From Oceanicoccus sp. KOV_DT_Chl (GTDB taxonomy: Bacteria; Pseudomonadota; Gammaproteobacteria; Pseudomonadales; Dasaniaceae), in assembly GCF_900120175.1 (NCBI RefSeq), contig NZ_FQLF01000002.1, forward strand, positions 682,001 to 746,000: DNA of 64,000 nt, given 5' to 3'. The notes beneath the pieces are model-generated. The model saw only the letters and a program-made list of their open reading frames with translations, ran no database searches and was not told the origin of the DNA. The position numbers and the translations under genes are program-made. Shown here one piece after another: positions 1 to 9,716 of this stretch (positions are counted from its first letter, which is position 1; each line of letters opens with the position of its first letter).

Positions 1-1488
1 TTTGGCCGCGAACACCCACTTCGATATTATGTGACTTGGTAGCAGGCAAGTATTGCTTCATACCGGCCACCGAGTCTTCTACCGGGCCACGTAAGCGGCG
101 CAGATCATCCACCGCATACCCTTCGGAGTAACCACCAAATAAGTCGATATTATCGGTCAGGTGATAGACCAGGCCGCCGTTGAAAGTCGTCTCGCTGTAA
201 TCCAAATCACCACCTTCAATGGTTTGACCGGAAAGCGGACCACGCACCGAAAGATAGCTCGGCACATCGTAGTTATAGCTTTCATGACGCACCCCCAACT
301 GCACTTCCAACTCAGGCATTACCTGATACCAGACTTGTGCAAACGGCGAGGTCTGCGTTTTAGTCACATCACAAATCCAGCAGCTACTGTTATCGCGCTG
401 TTTTTGCGTGGTGTTATCTTGTTCGAAATCAATGCCGTAAATAACCCGCAAACGTTCGTCATCACTTTGATAAACCAATTGCGGTACCAATTTATATTTT
501 TTGGATTCAACCAAGGTGGTCGCGTAGTTATAGGTGTTATCACCCACCGATGCTTGCAAGGTAAAGGTTTGACCTAACACCTGCTCGCGAATCCATTTAA
601 CCGTAAAAGAGCCAACTTCATTGGAGGGATCTTTGCCGGTATAAGGACTGCTGGTATCAATCACCGTAAAACCGGTAACCGGATCAATCATTCGCTCATA
701 GGTCAGACCGTTATTCATCTCGTAACTGTGTAAGGTCATGTCGACGGTGTCACGCTCACCGCGATAACCCAGCTTTAACAAAATATCGTATTGATCGCCG
801 TTGGCGTAACCACCCTGGCCACTTTGATCTTCGGGCAGGATATCGCCATCAGCATCGACAAATTTGCCGGTGTCTTTGTAATTGAAATTAGCCACGTAAT
901 TCCAGCTACTACCTAGTGGCCCGCTGAAACCCTGATTAACACCCCAACCAAAGGTATCGCTATTGCCATCCGGCTGGAAATTCGCTTCTACCGATGACCA
1001 TGCCTCAGTGGTATCGCTGGCTTTACGCGTCACAAAGTTAACCACCCCACCGGCATAACCATTGCCGTACAAGGCTGAACTGCCGTGGATAATTTCAACG
1101 GTCTCCAGCGCTTCTGGCGCGATAGTCATAAACTCTCTGGAAGCATTACGAATCGGGGTGGTTTGCAACACGCCGTCGATCAAGACCACCGCTTTTTTAC
1201 CGCGAAAGGTTTGACCAAAGTTGGATGCCAACTGGTTACTGGGGGAATAAGCCGGCACCAGATTCGCCATCATGTCGGCGATATCATGGGAAATACTCAG
1301 CTGCTCCAATATCTCTTGCTGGCCGATCACCTGAGCGGCACCAGGAATCGATGACAACGGCAATTCAGCGCCGCAATCCCGGTAATCACTAATTCTTCTA
1401 GCGGCTTTTTCCTGGCAGGGTCGGCAACACTGTTACCAGCAGCCAGCGCCGACATAATTGCGACGCTCAATAATTTGCTGTAGTTCAT
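1..1488 (-). CDS. TonB-dependent receptor, C-terminus beyond window, one frameshift
   Basis: Outer-membrane receptor that takes up a ligand, probably a siderophore or other iron complex, using TonB energy. The start at 1488 gives a signal peptide (MNYSKLLSVAIMSALAAG) and then the TonB-box-like segment LEELVITG. The frame then breaks between about 1378 and 1361. In the next frame a plug domain follows (LSSIPGAAQVIG, then GSSALYGNGYAGGVVNFVTRK) and a barrel that stays open to base 1. Adding one base restores the frame. A Fur-box-like site upstream supports iron control. The ligand cannot be told from sequence. The family call is firm; whether the frameshift is real is doubtful. Confidence 0.85.
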
Positions 1489-1559
1489 AAGCACTCTTTC
1501 TATCTCTGATGATTGAAAGAGCGCTATTGTACACACTAAATGTAAATCTTCAACTAAAT

Positions 1560-1578
1560 GATAATGATTTGTATTTAG
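1560..1578 (-). promoter_or_regulatory. Candidate Fur box upstream of TonB receptor
   Basis: GATAATGATTTGTATTTAG (plus strand) matches the 19-base Fur consensus at about 12 positions, including an unbroken GATAATGAT. A second AT-rich element, TAATGATTATTG, follows at about 1581-1592. Both lie 70-105 bases upstream of the receptor start at 1488, where a Fur-repressed promoter would be. The rest of the gap to 1830 shows nothing I recognise. Confidence 0.5.
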
Positions 1579-1830
1579 ATTAATGATTATTGCTTTCCGA
1601 TACGCCTACTCCAGAATAAACGGGATGAATTAAAGGCCAGTAAATCCCTGTCACCAAGCCCATAAAGCAACATTAGCGTACAACCTGCGCAAATATTTAT
1701 TTGATGTACGACTAACGATTTAGAGATAAAGGAAGGGGATGACGCTAGCGGTAGCTCAAACTCTAATAGTAGCAGTGCAAGTTTCGTTAGCCTCAGCTAT
1801 CCCAAAGCATAGAACCTTATACAACTTGTA

Positions 1831-1853
1831 AAAAAACCCCGCATCGGCGAGGC
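1831..1853 (-). terminator. Rho-independent terminator after the lipoprotein gene
   Basis: On the minus strand GCCTCGC, loop CGAT, GCGGGG and a run of T form a short GC-rich hairpin with a U tail. It lies about 40 bases past the stop of the gene ending at 1891. Confidence 0.7.
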
Positions 1854-1890
1854 TTAAAAAGGTAAGCTAATAAAAGCAGATAAAGACACT

Positions 1891-3522
1891 TTACTCCAAA
1901 CGACTACTTCTTACAGAATAAACACTAGCAGTACCAATATAATTCCCTTTATCTTGCATCCAAACAGTTAATGCCCGCCCTTCACTATCAAAGGCAATTT
2001 GCATCTCAGAATTGCCTTCTAGCTCGGACTCCTCAATCACAACTGGAGCTAACCAACCCTCACTCGGAATATATCGAACAGCAATAAAACTCGTTACTCC
2101 AGAATCAAAAGCTGCTGCTACGGCGATAGCATTGCCATTATCATCAAAAGCCACTTGTGCATCATCATAATAAGGAATAAACCCACCTTCAGGCCTACCA
2201 ATTGAAGCCCACCCAGAATCAAACGAGAATTTATATCCACTGAAGCCATTGGAAACTGCAATTACATTATCACTTTTATCAATAGCCAAATCAGAATGAT
2301 TACCTACCGGGCTTTGTTGAGGCGCCCCCCAACCGACGCCGACAGTATATTGATTATAGGCTGAGGAGTGATTACTACCGTTCCATTGCCCCCAAGTTAC
2401 CAATGCATCACCTTGACTATTAACCACTAAATTCATTTCATAAACTGAAACGGCATCAACACTCAATTGACTAGGAGTCTCCCAACCTGAACCATTTTGT
2501 TTACGGCTCCCCCAGAGAAGGTCATTACCAGAGCCATCATCTTCAGTCCAAATCACCAAAGAATTATTAAATGAGTCAATTGCCAATTTAGAACGGTAAA
2601 TACTGTCGGGAGCAGGGGTAACAACCCATTCAGAACTATCACTGTCAGTTTGAGGAGAATAAGTTGTAATACCCACCCCTATAGAGTTTGACCAAGTAAG
2701 AATTACCTTGCCGTAATTATCAATAGCAATTTGAGGCAAACTTGAACCCGCTGCAATAGAAGCCAAAGTCTGTTCGCCCTTCCATCCAATATTTGCAATA
2801 TATTGATTTAAATAAATTGTGCCATTATGTGACCAGACCACATAAATATTACTATTATCATCACACGCAATTACAGGTCGATGAACATTACCAGGAGGGT
2901 TTGACTCGATGAGTACAGCATCCTCCCAACCTAAGTCGACATCATAAAAAGCAGCCCAAACATTTTGGCCAGTATCAGAGTACTGCCTCCATGTAGAAAT
3001 AGCATTGCCATTTGGATCAAAGCAGATACTTGGGTCTTCACCCGGCCCTGGCGCCCAAGAATTAGTATAGACATTGCTATTAGCAATTTCGCTTGCAGCG
3101 CTCCAGCTTCGGTCCTTGGTTCTAAAACTCCAAGTCACATCATCACCAAGGGTAGATGAGCCTGCTCCGATCGATTTATCTATCACTACGGTATAAGAAG
3201 TTAAAAAACTCAAGATATCTGATGGCTGTATAGTCACTGTAGAACCACTAACACTGATGGCTGTATTGATGTCACCATGGTCACTGACAAGAGTGATTTT
3301 GCCGCTTAGCCCAGCTGAAGAAACATTCTGGTTAAAATTTGCGCTCAAAGGCATATTCAATGCCACATCATCTGCGTTATCTTCTGGTATCGTGCTCTCG
3401 AGCATTAAAGAAGGAGCTGAACTACCTCCGCCACCGCCACCGCCACCGCCACAAGCAGGTGTTAGAAAAACCGAGAAAGAAATGAACAAATAACAGCAAG
3501 AACGTACAAATAGGCCCCTCAT
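1891..3522 (-). CDS. Secreted lipoprotein with Ig-like (SbsA/Big_5-type) domain and repeated propeller-like segments
   Basis: A 543-residue exported protein. The signal sequence ends in LTPAC, a weak lipobox, followed by nine glycines, a common linker after the lipidated Cys in gammaproteobacterial lipoproteins. Residues about 40-135 resemble a bacterial Ig-like domain (STIPEDNADDVALN, then VTWSFRTKD). From about 140 to the end, repeats of the form (A/I)xDxxGNAxxxW recur roughly every 45-60 residues, suggesting a beta-propeller. No catalytic motif is visible. The gene stands alone with its own terminator. The role is unknown; surface binding is only a guess. Confidence 0.7.
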   Translation of the reverse strand: MRGLFVRSCCYLFISFSVFLTPACGGGGGGGGGSSAPSLMLESTIPEDNADDVALNMPLSANFNQNVSSAGLSGKITLVSDHGDINTAISVSGSTVTIQPSDILSFLTSYTVVIDKSIGAGSSTLGDDVTWSFRTKDRSWSAASEIANSNVYTNSWAPGPGEDPSICFDPNGNAISTWRQYSDTGQNVWAAFYDVDLGWEDAVLIESNPPGNVHRPVIACDDNSNIYVVWSHNGTIYLNQYIANIGWKGEQTLASIAAGSSLPQIAIDNYGKVILTWSNSIGVGITTYSPQTDSDSSEWVVTPAPDSIYRSKLAIDSFNNSLVIWTEDDGSGNDLLWGSRKQNGSGWETPSQLSVDAVSVYEMNLVVNSQGDALVTWGQWNGSNHSSAYNQYTVGVGWGAPQQSPVGNHSDLAIDKSDNVIAVSNGFSGYKFSFDSGWASIGRPEGGFIPYYDDAQVAFDDNGNAIAVAAAFDSGVTSFIAVRYIPSEGWLAPVVIEESELEGNSEMQIAFDSEGRALTVWMQDKGNYIGTASVYSVRSSRLE

Positions 3523-3685
3523 GAAAGTAATACTCCATTGAATTAAATCTTATTATTAGTGATTTTGAATGCAGCAATACTACAGATTTCTTCTAAATAT
3601 TTCAGTAATAACATCTACAGATAATTAGTTGATGGACTACTAGTGCTGTACAATCAGACGTTATTATTCAATTCTCGAAACTTCC

Positions 3686-5040
3686 ATGCAAAAGAATCAA
3701 ATCAATCAAAAAGTCGGTTTTATCTCCCTCGGATGCCCCAAAGCTTTAGTAGACTCCGAGCGCATCCTCACCCAACTGAAACTCGACGGCTACGAAATCA
3801 GCCCCGACTACGATGGCGCCGATGTAGTGGTAGTTAACACCTGTGGCTTTATCGACTCTGCCAAACAGGAATCCATGGATGCGATCGCCGAGGCGATGAA
3901 AGAAAACGGCAAGGTGATTGTGACTGGCTGTATGGGAAAAGGCGCAGACGCTGAAGCCATCAAAGCGGCCAACCCCAATGTATTGAGCATTTCCGGTCCC
4001 GCCGATTACGATAGCGTGATGGGGGCTGTGCATGAGTTTATTCCCCGACCCAAGACAAAGACCACAAACCCTATCCCGACTTATTGCAAACGGCGGGCAT
4101 TAAACTCACGCCGCCGCATTACAGTTATTTGAAAATTTCAGAGGGCTGTAACCATCGCTGCACGTTTTGCATTATCCCTGCCATGCGTGGCGACCTGGTT
4201 AGCCGACCAATTGCAGATGTGGTTGCCGAAGCCAAGCAACTGGTCGCCAGCGGCACGAGAGAACTGTTAGTTATTTCCCAAGACACCAGCGCTTACGGCG
4301 TTGATGTAAAGTACAAACTGGATTTTGTTGAGGGCAAGGCCCTTGAAACCCGCATGCAGGATTTGGCTGTAGCCTTGGGCGAGCTCGGCGTGTGGGTGCG
4401 ATTGCACTATGTTTACCCCTACCCGCATGTGGATAAAGTGATTCCGTTAATGGCGGCAGGTAAAATTCTGCCGTACCTGGATATTCCATTTCAACACGCC
4501 AGCCCTAAAATTCTTAAACTGATGAAACGCCCTGGCAACCAGGAAAAAGTGTTAGAGCGCATCAAAGCCTGGCGAGAAATTTGTCCCGAGCTGGTGATTC
4601 GCTCAACCTTTGTAGTTGGCTTTCCCGGTGAAACCGAAGAAGATTTTCAATTGCTTTTGGATTGGTTAGAGCAAGCGCAACTGGACCGCGTTGGTTGTTT
4701 TAAATATTCACCGGTAGAAGGTGCTACCGCCAATGCCTTACCTGATCATGTGCCGGAAGACATTCAACAGCAACGCTGGGAACGCTTTATGGAAACCCAG
4801 CAGCGCATTTCCGCCCAGCGCTTGCAACAACGTATCGGCCAACAAATGGAAGTATTAATCGACGAAGTCGATGAGCAAGGCGCGATTGGTCGCTGCTATG
4901 CCGATGCTCCGGAAATTGATGGCAAAGTTTATCTGGACGGTTTTACTGACACCTTCGCCGGTGACGCTCTACTGGTCACTATCACTGACGCTGATGAATA
5001 TGATTTATGGGCCGAGCCAGTGTACGAAGATGACGAGTGA
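3686..5040 (+). CDS. rimO: Ribosomal protein S12 methylthiotransferase RimO, one frameshift
   Basis: Radical SAM enzyme that methylthiolates the conserved Asp of ribosomal protein S12. The N-terminal methylthiotransferase domain has its three cluster cysteines (C17 in [14 protein letters not shown]53 in NTCGFID, C82 in GCMGKG). The radical SAM motif CNHRCTFC follows, then HYVYPYPH-type sequence and a C-terminal TRAM domain. The frame breaks between about 4058 and 4072; the second half reads [19 protein letters not shown] one base later. One added base restores a protein of normal length. All catalytic residues are present, so a base-call error is likelier than loss. rsmE follows 8 bases after the stop. 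Confidence 0.93.
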
Positions 5041-5048
5041 GATGAACT

Positions 5049-5759
5049 GTGAACGTAATCCTGTTTACCGATGCGGACAAAACGACTAACAATACCATTG
5101 TGTTGCGCGACCAGCGCCATCACCAAATTTTAAATATTCATGGCTCACAGGTCGGCGATAGCGTTAAAGTCGGCGAGCTAAATGGTCTAATCGGTAGCGG
5201 TATTATCGAGGCAATCGATCAACATGCCGTTACTTTAGCGGTAGACCTGTACCAAACGCCTCCGGTGAAATTGCCACTCACTATTATTCTCGCCCTGCCA
5301 CGCCCGAAAATGATTCGGCGTATTTTCCGCACGGTTGCAGAACTGGGGGTAACGCAACTAATCATTATTAATAGCTATAAAGTAGAAAAAAGTTTTTGGC
5401 AAAGCCCGGCGATTAATGAAGACAAAGTACGTCAATATTTAATCGATGGCTTGCAGCAAAGCAAGGATACCGTACTACCTGGCATTGCATTTAAACCACG
5501 ATTTAAACCGTTTGTAGAAGATGAGTTACCCGCCATAATAAAGGGCACAAAAGCACTGCTGGCCCACCCCGCTACCGGTCAACATTGTCCGCATCAACTC
5601 GATGAAGCGGTGACATTGGCCATTGGCCCCGAGGGCGGCTTTACCGAATATGAAGCAGAAAAATTATTGGCAATAGGGTTTGAAGGTATTCATTTAGGGG
5701 AGCGCATCTTAAAAGTAGAAAATGCGTTAACTACGCTGGTGGCAAAGCTCTATTCGTAA
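5049..5759 (+). CDS. rsmE: 16S rRNA (uracil-1498-N3)-methyltransferase RsmE
   Basis: SPOUT-class methyltransferase that methylates U1498 of 16S rRNA. The 236-residue length is usual. The N-terminal PUA-like part (LRDQRHHQILN) is followed by the SPOUT domain with IRRIFRTVAELGVTQL and the SAM-binding knot IGPEGGFTEYEAE ... LGERILKVENA. The start is GTG at 5049, 8 bases past rimO, so the two are probably co-transcribed. It converges with msrA. Confidence 0.93.
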   Translation: MNVILFTDADKTTNNTIVLRDQRHHQILNIHGSQVGDSVKVGELNGLIGSGIIEAIDQHAVTLAVDLYQTPPVKLPLTIILALPRPKMIRRIFRTVAELGVTQLIIINSYKVEKSFWQSPAINEDKVRQYLIDGLQQSKDTVLPGIAFKPRFKPFVEDELPAIIKGTKALLAHPATGQHCPHQLDEAVTLAIGPEGGFTEYEAEKLLAIGFEGIHLGERILKVENALTTLVAKLYS

Positions 5760-5805
5760 ACCGGAACAGCAACACATCCTGCCACTAACACGCGATGATT
5801 TATAT

Positions 5806-6462
5806 TTAGCTACAACTCACACCCGTGCCACCCAAACCACAATAACCACCAGGGTTTTTGGCCAGATATTGCTGGTGATACTCTTCGGCATAATAAAATT
5901 CTGGGGCGGCAATGATCTCGGTAGTTATCGCATCAAACCCCGCTGTCGTTAAACGCTGTTGAAATTTCACCCTGCTTTCTTCAGCCAACTTTCGTTGGGC
6001 ATCGCCAAAGTAATAAATTCCTGAGCGATACTGAGTACCACTATCATTACCCTGACGCATACCTTGGGTAGGGTTGTGACTTTCCCAGAAAATGGTCAGC
6101 AACTGTTCATAGCTAATTGCACTCGGATTAAAAACAACTAACACTACTTCATTATGGCCGGTCATACCGGAACAGACTTCCTGATAACTGGGGTTGGGAG
6201 TAAAGCCAGCCGCATACCCCACCGCCGTAGTATAGACCCCTTCTGATTGCCAAAATTTACGCTCAGCCCCCCAGAAGCAGCCCATACCGAACATCGCCTG
6301 CTCAAATCCGGCTGGTAACGGTCCGCGCATAGGGTTGGTATTCACGTGGTGCTTAGCTGGCACAGGCATCCGCTCATCACGGCCTGGCAGTGCCTGATCT
6401 TTACTCGGCATGACCGACTTTTTACTGCCACTCAATAAATCGAATACGCTCACTCTCACCAC
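5806..6462 (-). CDS. msrA: Peptide methionine sulfoxide reductase MsrA
   Basis: Reduces S-methionine sulfoxide in proteins with thioredoxin as donor. The active-site motif GCFWGAE holds the catalytic Cys (residue 62); [24 protein letters not shown], split around this site, and [11 protein letters not shown] are family signatures. Two C-terminal cysteines in [12 protein letters not shown] are the likely resolving residues. It aligns with the long E. coli-type MsrA that carries an N-terminal ALPGR segment. Several in-frame GTG codons (6462, 6459, 6453) leave the exact start open; no strong ribosome site decides it. Confidence 0.93.
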   Translation of the reverse strand: MVRVSVFDLLSGSKKSVMPSKDQALPGRDERMPVPAKHHVNTNPMRGPLPAGFEQAMFGMGCFWGAERKFWQSEGVYTTAVGYAAGFTPNPSYQEVCSGMTGHNEVVLVVFNPSAISYEQLLTIFWESHNPTQGMRQGNDSGTQYRSGIYYFGDAQRKLAEESRVKFQQRLTTAGFDAITTEIIAAPEFYYAEEYHQQYLAKNPGGYCGLGGTGVSCS

Positions 6463-6564
6463 CTCTATGCTGTTTTACTATCCAGTAAAAAAAACCAAAA
6501 AAATAACCACGACACTAGCGGCTACGTTGCAGCAGCTTACTTGGATTAGGCTGGGGATTCAAAG

Positions 6565-6606
6565 CAGAAAAAACATAGAAACCGAGAGCGTAAATTCAAC
6601 TCTCGG
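6565..6606 (-). terminator. Probable terminator after the PEP-CTERM-type gene
   Basis: CCGAGAG (6582-6588) pairs with CTCTCGG (6600-6606) around an 11-base loop. On the minus strand a T-rich stretch follows after a few bases. It lies 25 bases past the stop at 6631. Confidence 0.5.
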
Positions 6607-6630
6607 GGAGACGGACTAAAATGTTGCGAC

Positions 6631-7134
6631 TCAGGCTTGCTTGCGACGAATTGCAACCAACCCCATTAGCGCAGAAAAGAATAACGGCAGTGCCGCAGGC
6701 ACGGGTACTTCAGAGATAATTTGAACGTTGTCGCTAATCGTCACCGACCATTCGCCAGTACCCGATAAAAAAGCTATATCCTGAAACCCATTCACTGCAT
6801 GGTTATCAAAAAACAGCACTTGTCCAATTGCGATTAAATAATCGTTACCGGCTAATACATTGTAAGAAAGCGAATCGCCATAATAGCTGGAGTCGAGTTC
6901 TGCACCACCTTGTAGCAACATGATTTGCGAATCGAAACCCGCTGTAATATCTATAGTCACCTGACCCGATGCAGCAGCGGAGAATTCTACCCAGGAAATA
7001 GAAAGATCATTACTACCACCCGCGCCATCACCATCCACAGCAAAGATCTCACCACTAACAACAGCAGCCATGCTGGACAGTGGAAGTAGTAGTAGAACTA
7101 ACAGTGCGATTATATTTTTTTGTACATGCAACAT
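6631..7134 (-). CDS. Secreted PEP-CTERM-type (VPxP) sorting-signal protein
   Basis: Small exported protein. The start at 7134 is chosen because GAGGAA sits 8 bases before it and a clean signal peptide follows (MLHVQKNIIALLVLLLLPL). The mature part is rich in small and acidic residues, as in bacterial pre-peptidase-like domains. The C-terminus carries VPVPAALPLF, a hydrophobic helix and the basic end IRRKQA. This three-part signal is the kind cut by an exosortase. An upstream in-frame start at 7185 would add 17 poor residues. No exosortase lies in the window; function unknown. Confidence 0.75.
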   Translation of the reverse strand: MLHVQKNIIALLVLLLLPLSSMAAVVSGEIFAVDGDGAGGSNDLSISWVEFSAAASGQVTIDITAGFDSQIMLLQGGAELDSSYYGDSLSYNVLAGNDYLIAIGQVLFFDNHAVNGFQDIAFLSGTGEWSVTISDNVQIISEVPVPAALPLFFSALMGLVAIRRKQA

Positions 7135-7185
7135 TACTGATTCCTCGAGAGAGAAGTTGTCGTCAGTGTGACCTACCATCACCAT

Positions 7186-7821
7186 GAAGGACCCTTCTCA
7201 TTATTATTTTTTAAGATTTAACTATGTCAGCACGCGTTGAAACCCGCTGGCAATCATACTAAACCGTCAAAATATATTGCTGAAATAGAGCAGCACAAAG
7301 TTTAATGCAAAAAGCGTGACAATTTTTTAACACCGCGTATTAACGGCCTCGCAGCTAGTTAATGGCGATTAAACAGGGAGGCAATGTAAAGAAACCCGAC
7401 AAAAAAAATACGTCCTTAAATCTATATTGATCATCACCTCTAGCCGTTTTGCCCGCTAAAGCCTGAGTATTATTTTTTTTACTACTACCCATTATGTGAA
7501 TTGTTTACAAACAACAGCTAAAACTACAAAAGAACTGCCAAATAATTACATTTTTTCGCCTCTTCACCCTATATATTAGCTACTGCCAGCATGTCGGCTT
7601 TTTTGACACCCGTCGCATTAAAGAACATTAATATGAATAATTAATCTTTGATATCAACAGCTTACACAACATGGCATATAGCATGCTATATAGAACCCAA
7701 TAACAGAGAACAAAAAAATGCTGCACTAACAATAAATATACTTACTGGTCATTACCAACCGGGACAACCCGCCAAGTTAACCACTTAGTAACACCGTTAG
7801 TCTGCACCCAATTTATCTCGC
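7186..7821. other. Long AT-rich intergenic region before the two-partner secretion genes
   Basis: About 640 bases with no credible gene; the few ATG frames are under 25 codons and lack ribosome sites. It must hold the promoters for the PEP-CTERM gene (leftward) and the tps pair (rightward). A 16-base perfect palindrome lies at 7676-7691 and is listed separately. Confidence 0.6.
7676..7691. promoter_or_regulatory. 16-base perfect palindrome, possible operator for the tps genes
   Basis: ATATAGCATGCTATAT is a perfect inverted repeat without loop, about 220 bases before the TpsB start used here. No run of T follows, so it is not a terminator. An operator role is inference. Confidence 0.3.
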
Positions 7822-7899
7822 TTGAGCCACGCTTACTGGAAAGGTTACCGCTACATGATGGAGCTATTGATAATGTTAACAAGGCTGTACCGATGCCCT

Positions 7900-9663
7900 A
7901 TGCACAAGCACAACAGTGCCAATATATTTACCAAGCACTTGGCTATCAGCACGTTAGTCGCTAGTAGCTTATTGACAACTCTACCCTCTTACGCCCAAGT
8001 TGGGGCTGTTAGCCCTGGTGCAGTTCAGCCGCAATTAGATCGCCCGCAACTGCCAACCACTGTTGAAACACCTGAATACACCGTTCCACCTGTCATCGAC
8101 CGCCCATTAGGTATCGAAGAAGGCCCAAGTATTGAGGTTAAACAATTTCATCTGCGTAGCGAAGACATGCAACCGCCAGAGATAGACCAGTCCGCTGTCA
8201 CCGCCATTCTCGATCGTCAACGTCAAGCTCACGCCGATGGCTTTACTATTGGCCAGCTGCAGCAAGTTGCTAATGAAGTTACCCAGTACTATCGGCAGCA
8301 GGGTTTTATATTGGCTCAAGCGTATATACCACAACAAAATGTGGAGAATGGCCTGGTAACCGTTAGTGTATTAACCGGTCGTTTGGGCGAGGTCACTTCG
8401 GAAAAGAATACCCACTTCTCGGACCAGCTGATGATTAAAGCACTGGACTTTCCTTCCGGTAGCGGCTTGCAGCAACAGCCCATGGAAACTGCACTGCTAC
8501 GTCTTAACGACTTACCCGGGCTTAAAGCCAGCGGTATTTTCCGCCCCGGCAGTAATATCGGTGAAGCCGATCTGATCTTGAATGTAGAGGAAGAAAACGT
8601 CTTTGATGGCTATGTACTAGCGGATAATTATGGCGTTGATTCAACCGGTAAAGAGCGCTTATTGGCTAACGCTAACTGGAACAACCCGACCGGTCGCGGT
8701 GACCGCTTAACGGTTACCGCATTACAGACCTTTGATCCTAGTGACTCCCTTTACGGCGGTTTTCGCTATGAAACACCATTGTTTAGCCGCGCCTTCACCT
8801 TAGGCGTGCAATACAACAATAATGATTACACCATCGGCCAGCAGGCTTTCAATATTCTGGAACTGGAAGGCGACACCGAGCAGACCTCAATTTATGGTCG
8901 TTACTCGATCGAGCGTTCTCGACTTGCCAATACATCCACTACCATTAGTCTGACACGCAAAAAAGCCGAACTGGAAACAGCCAACCAAGCTGTTGGCGAA
9001 GACAATCTTACTGTTTTAAAAGTGGCCTATAATTTTGATTCAACCGATACCAGTGGCATTCATCGCGCATCAATGGCTGTGAGTAAAGGCTTTGACGACT
9101 GGCTTGGCGCCATGGATGACGACGGCGATGACAATTCCCTGCGTATTGATAAAGATGGTAATTATGTCGGCGGCGACTTTGTTAAGCTCAATCTCAATTA
9201 CACCCGGTTACAGTCATTAGCAGCTAACCAATCGTTGCTAGTGCGTTTTGAAACCCAACAAACAAATGATGTATTAAGCTCATTGGAACAGTTTTCCATG
9301 GGCGGCCCCAACTCAGTAAGAGCCTACCCCGTCTCTGAATACATTCGCGACAGCGCGGTATTCACCAGTATTGAGTGGATAATAAATGCCCCCGGCTTTG
9401 CCAACACACCTGCCTTTGGTGGCCGCAATTGGGGTGAAATTTTAAAAGTTTCCCTATTTGCTGACTACGCCAACGGGGATTTAAATAATGCGCCTTCTGT
9501 TATAGAAGATGAAATTGAAATTTCTGGTGCAGGTATCAGTGTAGATTTACGCCTGGCCGATAGTTTTTTTGCGCGACTGGATGTAGCGACGCCATTAAGC
9601 AGCCGCGACGCCAGCAATGATGATGACCCACAAGTGTGGCTCACCACTGGCTTTAATTTTTAA
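7900..9663 (+). CDS. TpsB outer-membrane transporter (ShlB/FhaC/HecB family)
   Basis: Two-partner secretion pore that moves its partner TpsA across the outer membrane. After a signal peptide (MHKHNSANIFTKHLAIST to SYAQ) comes a proline-rich linker. A POTRA_2 domain follows (GFTIGQLQQVANEVTQYYRQQGFILAQAYIP, split around the central helix), then a 16-strand-type barrel. The motif GGPNSVRAYP matches the conserved VRGY/VRAY region of the barrel loop. The frame is open from 7822; I use ATG 7900 because the signal peptide begins there, but 7855 is possible. tpsA follows after 53 bases. Confidence 0.9.
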   Translation: MHKHNSANIFTKHLAISTLVASSLLTTLPSYAQVGAVSPGAVQPQLDRPQLPTTVETPEYTVPPVIDRPLGIEEGPSIEVKQFHLRSEDMQPPEIDQSAVTAILDRQRQAHADGFTIGQLQQVANEVTQYYRQQGFILAQAYIPQQNVENGLVTVSVLTGRLGEVTSEKNTHFSDQLMIKALDFPSGSGLQQQPMETALLRLNDLPGLKASGIFRPGSNIGEADLILNVEEENVFDGYVLADNYGVDSTGKERLLANANWNNPTGRGDRLTVTALQTFDPSDSLYGGFRYETPLFSRAFTLGVQYNNNDYTIGQQAFNILELEGDTEQTSIYGRYSIERSRLANTSTTISLTRKKAELETANQAVGEDNLTVLKVAYNFDSTDTSGIHRASMAVSKGFDDWLGAMDDDGDDNSLRIDKDGNYVGGDFVKLNLNYTRLQSLAANQSLLVRFETQQTNDVLSSLEQFSMGGPNSVRAYPVSEYIRDSAVFTSIEWIINAPGFANTPAFGGRNWGEILKVSLFADYANGDLNNAPSVIEDEIEISGAGISVDLRLADSFFARLDVATPLSSRDASNDDDPQVWLTTGFNF

Positions 9664-9716
9664 TCATAGATAAATAACGAAACCTATACGTTGTCGAAAG
9701 AGGGTAAGTAGTAGCA

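Noticed and set aside
161-577. Plus-strand frame of 138 codons at the left edge
   Set aside because: It lies fully inside the TonB receptor barrel read on the minus strand, which has clear family motifs.
3643-3837. Small plus-strand frame overlapping the start of rimO
   Set aside because: Overlaps rimO in another frame; no motif and no better ribosome site.
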